A stretch of 31,821 bases of DNA. Source: Hylemonella sp. UBA6679 (GTDB taxonomy: Bacteria; Pseudomonadota; Gammaproteobacteria; Burkholderiales; Burkholderiaceae_C). The position numbers and the translations under genes are program-made. Each line of letters opens with the position of its first letter. Position 1 is the stretch's first letter. Shown here one piece after another: positions 22,491 through 29,998 of this stretch. The notes under the pieces were generated by a model. That model ran no database searches. It was given only the letters and a program-made list of their open reading frames with translations, and was not told where the DNA came from. The DNA lies in contig DKJZ01000008.1 of NCBI GenBank assembly GCA_002454975.1, forward strand, positions 1 to 31,821. The letters are read 5' to 3'.

Positions 22491-25094
22491 ATGCCTTCGG
22501 CTATGAATGAAATAGCCACCACCGATCACCCCGCCTTGCAGGCCTGGCAAGACCCAGGGCAAGGTTGGGTGGCGCGCATTCGCGCCGAGATGCTTGCAGC
22601 CGGTGCGCACCCGGCCCGAACCGTGGTCTTGTTGCCTTACGCCCAGCTCATGCCCATGGCGGCGCGGCAGTGGGCGCGCGCCTGTCCTCAGGGTTTTGCC
22701 CCACGTTTTGAAACCACGGCCAACTGGAGCCGTACCCTGGGCGGCAGCGCCATTGCGCCAACCGATCTGCAATTTGACACGGGTCTGGATTTGCTCACCG
22801 CGCGGGCCATGTTGAAGACCGCCCGTTGGGCCACCCAAGCCGAGCAGCTGGCCCTGCCCTTGGTGGAGATGGCCCATGAGTTGGGCGGGCTGGCCGCTGC
22901 CCGCCACCCGCAAGACCGCCCCGCTTGGATGACGCAGGCTTTGTTGGGCGCGCGCTTGGGTCTTGAGCTGCAAGCTTTGGCCCTTGAATCAGCCTTGGCC
23001 CAGGTGGCCGTGACGTGGGCAGCGCACTCAGCCTACGCCAGCGATGTGTTGTTCAGCAGCCGTGCCCAAGCAGGCGTTGACCTGCTCCTCATGCTCCAGG
23101 GCTTCCAGCAAGAACCTTTGTGGCCAGCTTTGCAGGCGCACTGGGGTGAGCGCACCCGCGTTTTGCCCATGGTGGCCAGCCCGCTGACCGAACCCCTAAG
23201 CCATGCACGCCTGGGCCATGAGGCGCGCGACGTGCACGACGAAGCGCTGCAGGCCGCGGCCTTGACGGTGCAGCGCATCAACGAGGGATGTGCGCCAGTG
23301 GCCTTGGTGGCCACCGACCGCGCGCTGATACGCCGGGTGCGTGCTGATTTGGAGCAGCTTGGCGTGAGCATCCGCGACGAGCAGGGCTGGAAACTCTCGA
23401 CCAGCCAGGCCGGCGCGCATGTCATGGCTGCCTTGCGGGCTTGTGCCTGGCAGGCTTCTTCGGACAAGGTGCTGACCTGGCTCAAGCTGCTCCCTGAGCT
23501 CCCACCCAAGGCCTTGCAAATGCTCGAGCACGCGTTGCGTCGCAAGGGCCTCAAACACTGGCCTACACACGCCCAATTCAGCGACGACACCGACGTGCAA
23601 AGCCTGTGGCAAACCGTGCAAGCTTGGCGTGAAGCCCTGCAAGCCAGCCGGCCCTTGGCCGCGTGGATCAGCGCATTGCAAGCGACCTTGAGCAGCACCG
23701 GCCAGGGTGCGGTGTTGGCCCAAGACACCGCAGGGCAGGTCATGCTCGAGGCCTTGCACCTCAAGCAAGGCCTCACGCCCGACCCGCAGGCCTTGTGGGT
23801 CAGTTTGCGTTTGAGCTTGTCAGACTTCACGCAGTGGGTGACCCAGGTGCTTGAGGCCACGAGTTTCAAGCCGCCGTACCCTTTTGAAGAGCAGGTGGTC
23901 ATTCTGCCCATGAGCCAAATGCTGGGTCGCGCTTTTGGGGCTGTGGTGCTCGCAGGTTGCGATGAGGTCCGCTTGCCCGCTTGCCCCGAGCCTGGAGGCC
24001 CCTGGACGCCACGCCAGCGCGAGGCCCTGGGCCTGCCAGACCGCCAAGCCTTGCAAGCCCAAAACCGGGATGTCTGGCTGTATGCCTTGCAAACACCACA
24101 GGTGGACATTCTTTGGCGGCTGCACGACGAAAGCGGCGAGCCATTGCTGCCCAGCCCCTTGGTGCAAACGCTGCTGGCCACGCAAACGCTACAAGTGGCC
24201 GCGCCGCTGAGCCTGCCAAGGCGTGAACTCGCAGCCCAAGCTGCTGTACCGCCCGCGCCACATGCCGAGGCTTTGGTGCCCAAGCGTTTGTCTGCCAGTG
24301 CTTACGAAGATTTGCGCCGCTGCCCTTACCGTTTTTTTGCTTTGCGCCAACTTGGGCTCAAAGACAGCGACGAGCTCGAGCAGCAGCTCGACAAACGGGA
24401 TGTGGGTTTGTGGTTGCATGCCGTGCTCAAACAGTTTCATGAGGCCAGCCCCGCCCCCGATCTGGCCACAAGACGCACGCAGATCGACCTGGCCGCGCAG
24501 GAGGTGCAGCACACCATGGGCCTGAGCCAAGACGAGTTCTTGCCTTTCATGGCCGCCTGGCCACGCTTGCGCGAGGGCTACCTGCACTGGCTGCAGCAGC
24601 ACGAGGCCCAAGGCATGCAGTTTGAGGTGGCCGAAACCTGGCTGACGCACCAGCTCCCCGAGGTGACATTGGTGGGTCAGGTGGACCGGCTCGATGTGGC
24701 GCTGGTGCATGCGGGTCAAGCCGAATTGGCGCAGCGGCAGCATTTGGTGATGGACTACAAAACCGAGCCCTTGGCCACCACCAAAGAGCGTGTCAAGCAG
24801 CCCTTTGAAGACACCCAGCTGGCGTTTTACGCCGCCCTCATGCCCCAAGAGGTGCGCGCCGCTTATGTGAACGTGGCCGAAAAAGATGGCACGGTGTTGG
24901 TTGAGCAAACTGCGCTGCACGAGGTACGTGAGGCTTTGTTGGTTGGCATTGACACGGACTTTCAACGCATGAAGGCCGGTGCGCCCATGTTGGCTTTGGG
25001 CGAGGGCAAGGCTTGCCAGTTCTGTGCAGCACGCGGACTGTGCCGAAAAGACAGCTGGGCCGGGGTGCAAGACACCGAGGACAGCCAAGCATGA
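22491..25094 (+). CDS. addB: AddB-like PD-(D/E)XK nuclease subunit with iron-sulfur cluster
   Basis: The likely AddB partner of an AddAB-type helicase-nuclease, which processes double-strand DNA breaks for RecA loading. The product has 867 residues. The long N-terminal part resembles an inactivated UvrD-like helicase, without a clear Walker A (VVLLPYAQL instead). The C-terminal nuclease domain carries Asp732 in GQVDRLD, the VMDYKTE motif (Asp755, Lys757) and QLAFY. Four cysteines, Cys611 (RRCPYRFF) and Cys842, 845 and 851 (CX2CX5C), match the 4Fe-4S frame that holds AddB nuclease domains together. Met5 (22503) is an alternative start, as neither has a clear ribosome site. The last codon overlaps the addA start (ATGA), so the subunits are translationally coupled. 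The family is often annotated only as a PD-(D/E)XK nuclease. Confidence 0.85.
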   Translation: MPSAMNEIATTDHPALQAWQDPGQGWVARIRAEMLAAGAHPARTVVLLPYAQLMPMAARQWARACPQGFAPRFETTANWSRTLGGSAIAPTDLQFDTGLDLLTARAMLKTARWATQAEQLALPLVEMAHELGGLAAARHPQDRPAWMTQALLGARLGLELQALALESALAQVAVTWAAHSAYASDVLFSSRAQAGVDLLLMLQGFQQEPLWPALQAHWGERTRVLPMVASPLTEPLSHARLGHEARDVHDEALQAAALTVQRINEGCAPVALVATDRALIRRVRADLEQLGVSIRDEQGWKLSTSQAGAHVMAALRACAWQASSDKVLTWLKLLPELPPKALQMLEHALRRKGLKHWPTHAQFSDDTDVQSLWQTVQAWREALQASRPLAAWISALQATLSSTGQGAVLAQDTAGQVMLEALHLKQGLTPDPQALWVSLRLSLSDFTQWVTQVLEATSFKPPYPFEEQVVILPMSQMLGRAFGAVVLAGCDEVRLPACPEPGGPWTPRQREALGLPDRQALQAQNRDVWLYALQTPQVDILWRLHDESGEPLLPSPLVQTLLATQTLQVAAPLSLPRRELAAQAAVPPAPHAEALVPKRLSASAYEDLRRCPYRFFALRQLGLKDSDELEQQLDKRDVGLWLHAVLKQFHEASPAPDLATRRTQIDLAAQEVQHTMGLSQDEFLPFMAAWPRLREGYLHWLQQHEAQGMQFEVAETWLTHQLPEVTLVGQVDRLDVALVHAGQAELAQRQHLVMDYKTEPLATTKERVKQPFEDTQLAFYAALMPQEVRAAYVNVAEKDGTVLVEQTALHEVREALLVGIDTDFQRMKAGAPMLALGEGKACQFCAARGLCRKDSWAGVQDTEDSQA

Positions 25095-28000
25095 GCCAAG
25101 CGCACACAGCGGCCTACGAGATCAACGCCCGAGCGGTCTCAGCTGCCGAGTTCTATGCCGTGGCTTGCGACCCGCGCCGCAGCGTGGCGGTGGAGGCCTG
25201 TGCTGGGGCTGGCAAAACCTGGATGTTGGTGTCGCGCATTTTGCGTGCCCTGCTCGAAGGTGCGCAGCCCCACAACATCTTGGCCATCACTTTCACCAAA
25301 AAAGCCGCTGGCGAGATGCGTGAGCGGCTCATGCATTGGCTCGCTGAATTTGCCCAGGCCACGCCAGCGCAGCGCACGCTTGAGCTCACCCTGCGCGGCT
25401 TGAGCCCTCTTGAAGCCCAGCGCCTAGAACCCACGCTGCAAACCCTGCACCTGAGCTTGCTAGCTGCAGGCCGGCCGGTGCAAATCCGTACCTTTCACAG
25501 TTGGTTTGCGGCGCTGCTGCGGGGCGCACCTTTGGCCACCTTGCAAGATCTGGGCTTGCCCTTGCACTACGAGTTGCTCGAAGACGACGCGCGCGCTGTG
25601 GCCCAGGTCTGGCCGGTTTTTTACAAACAACTGGCCCAAGACACAGCAGCGCACCAAGACTTTGCAAACTTGGTGGCTGTACATGGCCGAAGCAACGTTC
25701 AAAAAGCCCTCGAAGGCGCTTTGAACAAACGCGTGGAGTTCACCCTGGCCGATCGTCAGGGGGTGGTTGCCAAAAGCGTGCCCGACGCGGCTACCTGGAT
25801 GGCCCAACACGCACCGGGTGCCATGCGCACCCAGGCTTACCTGGGCTTGGCCTGCCCCTTGGCGCGTTTGAGCCAGCCCGCTGTGCGTGCGCAATGGCTG
25901 GCCTGGGCACAGTCCTTGGGCCAAGAAAAAAACAAAACCCCGCAAACAGCCGCAGCCGCCGTGGTGGATGCCTACCTCGCGCTCGATGCGCAAGCGCAAC
26001 AGTCCGAGGGGCAAGCGCAAGCGTCCGAGGATCAAGCCCAAGCGTCCGAGGATCAAGCCCAAGCGCTTGGGGACCAAGCACGAGTGCTTGAGGCGGCTTT
26101 GGCGATGTTGCGCAAAGCGTTTTTCGTCAAAGACGAAGACCGCTTGAGCAAAAACCTGCAGAGCTACGCCGCTGCGCAAGAGGCGCAAACCCTGTTGCAG
26201 TCTTTGTGCGCAGCGCAGTCGCAGCACGAGGCCTGGCTCTACCAGCAAGCCATGGTGCGGCTGACCCGCTTGCTCATCAGCTGCTTTGCCGGGCTCAAGC
26301 GCGAGCGCGGCTGGGTCGACATGAACGATATCGAGCTCGCTGCGCTGCACGTGCTGTGCGATGCAGACGTGGGGGCCTGGGTGCAAGAGCGGCTCGACGC
26401 CAGCATCAGCCACCTGCTCATTGATGAATTTCAAGACACCAGCCCTTTGCAGTGGCAGGCCTTGAGCGCTTGGCTCGGCAGCTATGCGGGTGCGGCCCGA
26501 GCGCCCAGTGTGTTCATTGTGGGCGACCCCAAGCAAAGCATTTACCGTTTTCGCCGCGCCGAGCCCCAGGTGTTTTTGGACGCGCAGGCCGTGATCCGCG
26601 AGCTTGGCGGCGATTTGCTCAGTTGCGATCACACCCGCCGCAACGCCCAAGCGGTCATTCAAACCCTCAACGACACGTTTGTGGCGGCACAAGAGGCCCA
26701 GGCCTTTGCCGGCTTTCGCCCGCACACCACCGCCTCAGCGCAGGCCGGGCAGGTGGGGCGCTTGCCACCCATCCCCAGGCTTGAGCGCAGCAAAGACCTC
26801 GCCAGCAGCTGGCGCGACAGCCTGACCACGCCGCGCGAGCAGGCCGAAGACACCCTGCGCACGCTGGAATGTCGTCAAGCCGCGCAGTGGGTGGCGCAGC
26901 AAATCGCGCAAGGCCACCAAGCGGCAGACATCATGGTGCTGGCGCGCAAGCGCGATCGGCTTTCGGCCATGCAACTCGCGCTGCGCGAGCTGGGCATTGC
27001 GGCCAACCTTGCTGAGAAAAAAGACCTGGCGCAGGCCCCCGAGGTTCAAGACCTGGTGGCCCTGATGGACGTGCTGGTATCAAACCACCACAACCTGTCC
27101 TTGGCGCGTGTGCTGAAGTCGCCCTTGTGTGCCTTGGCTTTGCACCAAGGCGATGAGGCGCTGGTCTTGCTTGCGCGTTGCAGCGCGCACCACGAGCCAG
27201 CCTTGAGTTGGTGGCAGGTGCTCTCAAATTTAGAGCAAGAAGTGTCCGATGCACAAGGCCCTCAGACACTTTTGATGCATCAATCTTTGATCGAAGGTTT
27301 GCGTGAGGTGTTCGTGCAGTTGCAGCGTTGGCGCGATTGGCTGCACAGCCTGCCCCCGCATGACGCCCTGAGCCGCATCTTTCACGATGGCGATGTGGTG
27401 GCCCGTTTTGTGGCGGCCAGCCCACCTACTTTGCGTGACGCGGTGCAGGCCAATTTGCAAGCGGTGTTGTCGGCCGCTTTGCAGGTGGATGGCGCGCGTT
27501 TTCTCACCGCCTATGCTTTGGTGCGCGCCCTCAAAGCCGGGGGCATTCAGGCCCCGCAACGCAGCCTGGCCCAGGCCGTGCAACTGCTCACTGTGCACGG
27601 GGCCAAAGGCTTGGAGGCGCCGTGCGTGCTCTTGCTTGACACCGATGCCAAAGCGCCCAACCCGCCCACCATGGGCGTGCTCATCGATTGGCCAGGGCGC
27701 GCGGCTGCGCCCGAGCAATTCATTTTTCTGCCCAGCGAAAAAGCAGCTTGCCCCTCATCGCAAGCCTTGGTGGCACGCGAGCAAACCGCGCGTGAGCGCG
27801 AAGAACTCAACAGCTTGTACGTGGCCGTGACGCGGGCCAAGACCTGTTTGATGTTGTCATCGGTGGTGCCGCATCAGGCTGCCCCTGGCAGCTGGTGGCA
27901 ACGCGTCCCGGCCACAGACTTGGTCTTGGATGCCGCCCCTCAAGAGGGCATGCCCCCATCCTTACCCACCATGGCCCAGGCTGAGCCGCCAACAGCGTCG

Positions 28001-28555
28001 CCCATTCCCCCCAGTGTGGTGGACCTGCCCGTCTTGACCCGGCTGCCAGCTGCTGGGCCGGTGGCTGCGGCGGTTGACGAGCAGGCGGCCTTGGCTTCGC
28101 GCATCGGGGAGGCCATGCACCGCTTGTTGGAGTGGGCAAGCCTGGGCGCGCGCGATGTCAGCGCAGCCCAATGCGCCCAGGTGGCGCAGGCTTTCATGCT
28201 CACAGCAGCGCAGGCCCAAGAAGCGGCTGACCGTGCGCGCACCATCCTCACCGGGCAAGGGGCATGGGCCTGGGACGCGCAGCGCATCACCTGGCACGCC
28301 AACGAGGTCCCCGTGGTGGTGGACGGGCAGCTGCACCGCATCGACCGGCTGGTGTGCGTGGCTGGACCCGCCGGCCCCGAGTGGTGGGTGATTGACTACA
28401 AATCTGCTGCCGACCCGCTCTCGCACCAGGACCTGGGGCAGCAGCTGCGTCGTTACCGCGATGCGGTGGCTGCGCTGCATGCCGGGGAGCTGGTACGGGC
28501 TGCTTTTTTCAATGCCGTCGGGCAAGTTCAGGAGTTGACGGTATGCGTGTGGTGA
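25091..28555 (+). CDS. addA: AddA-like UvrD-family helicase/exonuclease
   Basis: The helicase subunit of an AddAB-type break-processing complex, 1154 residues. Helicase motifs in order are I ACAGAGKTWML (Gly-Lys-Thr at 41-43), Ia ITFTKKAAGEMRERL, II LLIDEFQDTSPLQW, III FIVGDPKQSIYRFRRAE, V LLTVHGAKGLEAPCVLLLD and VI LYVAVTRAKTCLML. A C-terminal nuclease domain follows (GEAMHRLLEW, LHRIDRLV, WWVIDYKSA, QLRRYRDAV). The start at 25091 overlaps the addB stop. A longer open frame to 25013 lies inside addB and is not used. Between helicase motifs Ia and II a tandem repeat encodes QAQASED-like units (about residues 301-335). The end overlaps the next gene by 13 bases. Confidence 0.92.
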   Translation: MSQAHTAAYEINARAVSAAEFYAVACDPRRSVAVEACAGAGKTWMLVSRILRALLEGAQPHNILAITFTKKAAGEMRERLMHWLAEFAQATPAQRTLELTLRGLSPLEAQRLEPTLQTLHLSLLAAGRPVQIRTFHSWFAALLRGAPLATLQDLGLPLHYELLEDDARAVAQVWPVFYKQLAQDTAAHQDFANLVAVHGRSNVQKALEGALNKRVEFTLADRQGVVAKSVPDAATWMAQHAPGAMRTQAYLGLACPLARLSQPAVRAQWLAWAQSLGQEKNKTPQTAAAAVVDAYLALDAQAQQSEGQAQASEDQAQASEDQAQALGDQARVLEAALAMLRKAFFVKDEDRLSKNLQSYAAAQEAQTLLQSLCAAQSQHEAWLYQQAMVRLTRLLISCFAGLKRERGWVDMNDIELAALHVLCDADVGAWVQERLDASISHLLIDEFQDTSPLQWQALSAWLGSYAGAARAPSVFIVGDPKQSIYRFRRAEPQVFLDAQAVIRELGGDLLSCDHTRRNAQAVIQTLNDTFVAAQEAQAFAGFRPHTTASAQAGQVGRLPPIPRLERSKDLASSWRDSLTTPREQAEDTLRTLECRQAAQWVAQQIAQGHQAADIMVLARKRDRLSAMQLALRELGIAANLAEKKDLAQAPEVQDLVALMDVLVSNHHNLSLARVLKSPLCALALHQGDEALVLLARCSAHHEPALSWWQVLSNLEQEVSDAQGPQTLLMHQSLIEGLREVFVQLQRWRDWLHSLPPHDALSRIFHDGDVVARFVAASPPTLRDAVQANLQAVLSAALQVDGARFLTAYALVRALKAGGIQAPQRSLAQAVQLLTVHGAKGLEAPCVLLLDTDAKAPNPPTMGVLIDWPGRAAAPEQFIFLPSEKAACPSSQALVAREQTAREREELNSLYVAVTRAKTCLMLSSVVPHQAAPGSWWQRVPATDLVLDAAPQEGMPPSLPTMAQAEPPTASPIPPSVVDLPVLTRLPAAGPVAAAVDEQAALASRIGEAMHRLLEWASLGARDVSAAQCAQVAQAFMLTAAQAQEAADRARTILTGQGAWAWDAQRITWHANEVPVVVDGQLHRIDRLVCVAGPAGPEWWVIDYKSAADPLSHQDLGQQLRRYRDAVAALHAGELVRAAFFNAVGQVQELTVCVW
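25991..26095 (+). repeat. 21-base tandem repeat inside addA
   Basis: Units starting at 25991, 26012, 26033 and 26054 are 21 bases each, with a fifth, degenerate unit from 26075. Units 2 and 3 differ at one base. Each encodes a seven-residue unit such as QAQASED in frame, so copy number can change without breaking the gene. Confidence 0.85.
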
Positions 28556-29808
28556 TTGTGGGGGCCGGCCCAGCCGGTTTGATGGCTGCCGAGGTGTTGT
28601 CGCAAGCCGGGCAGACCGTGGAGGTGTTTGACGCCATGCCTTCGGTGGGGCGTAAATTTTTACTCGCTGGCATCGGTGGCTTGAACCTCACGCATGGTGA
28701 GGCAGCGCCGCGATTCATGACGCGTTATGCCCAGCGCCAAGCTGAGCTTGGCCCTGCCATGGCCGACTTTGATGCCCAGGCGCTGCAAGCCTGGGCGCAT
28801 GGTTTGGGCATTGAGACCTTTGTGGGCAGCTCGGGGCGGGTGTTTCCCAAAGACATGAAAGCAGCGCCTTTGCTGCGTGCGTGGTTGCATCGTTTGCGGC
28901 ACCCAGATCAGGGGCCGGGGGTGGTGTTTCACATGCGTCACCGCTGGCAGGGGTGGAACGCGCAAGGCGAACTGGTGTTCGACACCCCGCAAGGGCAAGT
29001 GCTCAAGCGTGCGCGCGCCACGGTGCTGGCCTTGGGCGGCGGCAGCTGGGCGCGTTTGGGCTCCGACGGCGCCTGGGTGCCCTGGCTGCAGGCCCAAGGG
29101 GTGGATGTGGCCCCGCTGCAGCCGTCGAACTGCGGCTTTGACATGGCAGGCGGCTGGAGCAGCCATTTGCGGGAGCGCCAAGCGGGGCAGGCCTTCAAAC
29201 ATGTGTCGCTCCACTTCACCGATGCGCGCGGCCGTCAGTTTGACCGTAAAGGCGAGTTTGTGTTGACCGAGCACGGCGTGGAAGGCAGCCTGATTTACGC
29301 TGCCAGCGCCTTGATTCGTGATGAGATTGCCGCGCAGGGCAGCGCCACGGTTCACCTCGATCTGTTGCCCGATGTGGCTGCCAGCACCGTCATGGCCGCT
29401 GTGGCGCACCCACGTGGCGCGCGCTCTTGGTCCAGCCACCTCAAAAGTCGGCTTGATCTCGGTGGGGTCAAAGCCGCTTTGCTGCAAGAAGTGGCGCACC
29501 AGCAAGGTCTCAAGCCGCCAGGCCAAAACGCCCAGCATGCGCAAGAAGCCCAGGTGTGGGGCCAGCTCATCAAGCGCCTGCCCTTGACCCTCACGGCCGC
29601 CCGGCCTTTGGACGAAGCCATCAGCAGCGCTGGGGGTGTGGGCTTTGAGGCCATGACGCCCGAGTTCATGCTGCGGGCCTTGCCCGGTGTGTTTTGTGCG
29701 GGGGAGATGCTGGACTGGGAAGCTCCCACCGGGGGCTACCTGCTCAACGCTTGCATGGCCACCGGTCGGTGGGCAGGCTTGGGTGCGCTCAAGCGTGTGT
29801 TGGGTTGA
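28543..29808 (+). CDS. TIGR03862-type NAD(P)/FAD-dependent flavoprotein (BaiN/HI0933 family)
   Basis: A 421-residue Rossmann-fold flavoprotein. The FAD-binding GAGPAGLMAAE (7-17) is followed by an acidic VEVFDAMPSVGRKFLLAG segment, then GGLNLTH, SSGRVFPKDMKAAPLLRAW and ATVLALGGGSWARLGSDG. The C-terminal part has TLTAARPLDEAISSAGGV, GVFCAGEMLDWEAPTGGYLLNACMATG. These fit the HI0933/BaiN-like group, close to the TIGR03862 subfamily; the reaction of this subfamily is not known to me. The ATG overlaps addA by 13 bases, with CAGGAG upstream, so it belongs to the addBA transcription unit. Its stop codon overlaps the 3' end of the oppositely oriented SRP RNA gene. Confidence 0.88.
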   Translation: MRVVIVGAGPAGLMAAEVLSQAGQTVEVFDAMPSVGRKFLLAGIGGLNLTHGEAAPRFMTRYAQRQAELGPAMADFDAQALQAWAHGLGIETFVGSSGRVFPKDMKAAPLLRAWLHRLRHPDQGPGVVFHMRHRWQGWNAQGELVFDTPQGQVLKRARATVLALGGGSWARLGSDGAWVPWLQAQGVDVAPLQPSNCGFDMAGGWSSHLRERQAGQAFKHVSLHFTDARGRQFDRKGEFVLTEHGVEGSLIYAASALIRDEIAAQGSATVHLDLLPDVAASTVMAAVAHPRGARSWSSHLKSRLDLGGVKAALLQEVAHQQGLKPPGQNAQHAQEAQVWGQLIKRLPLTLTAARPLDEAISSAGGVGFEAMTPEFMLRALPGVFCAGEMLDWEAPTGGYLLNACMATGRWAGLGALKRVLG

Positions 29809-29900
29809 CGGACCTGACCCCGGCACTGGCTCGTCGGTTAGGGCTGCTTGGTTCCCCACCTGACCCGGTTGGCCGCTTCACCATGCGGGAAGGCCCGTCA
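29806..29900 (-). ncRNA. ffs: 4.5S / signal recognition particle RNA (small bacterial type)
   Basis: On the minus strand the conserved domain IV is present at 29842-29865: GGTCAGG, then GG-GGAA-CC with the GGAA tetraloop, then AGCAGCC. The closing stem is GG/CC where E. coli has CC/GG, a compensated change. The ends pair as TGACGGGCCT (29891-29900) with AGGTCCGTCA (29806-29815), one wobble, so the ~95-base boundaries come from this helix. The RNA binds Ffh and targets membrane proteins to FtsY. It lacks an Alu domain. Its position next to dnaX is common in proteobacteria. Confidence 0.93.
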
Positions 29901-29906
29901 GCTGGC

Positions 29907-29912
29907 ATTGTA
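29907..29912 (-). promoter_or_regulatory. Promoter -10 element of ffs
   Basis: TACAAT on the minus strand, placed so that transcription would start near 29900, exactly where the RNA terminal helix begins. No good -35 at normal spacing was found; the TTGACA at 29942-29947 is 29 bases away. Confidence 0.6.
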
Positions 29913-29986
29913 ACGGCTGCGGCCTGGCCCTTTGTGCTGTGTGTCAAACATCTTTGCGCCTGCTCAGCACAGGCGCGCTACCCCCT

Positions 29987-29992
29987 TAGAAT
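29987..29992 (+). promoter_or_regulatory. Possible -10 element of dnaX
   Basis: TAGAAT lies 6 bases before the dnaX ATG, with no clear -35. If used, the message would start at or next to the ATG. A 7-bp inverted repeat GCGCCTG/CAGGCGC (29956-29976) lies just upstream and has no T-run. Confidence 0.35.
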
Positions 29993-29998
29993 GGGCGG

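Noticed and set aside
23033..24283. 416-codon open frame antisense to the addB-like gene
   Set aside because: Its composition (Ser, Cys, Arg rich) is that of an antisense frame; no start signal and no family resemblance.
29942..29947. TTGACA on the minus strand as the -35 of ffs
   Set aside because: A perfect hexamer, but 29 bases from the TACAAT -10, far outside the usual 16-18.
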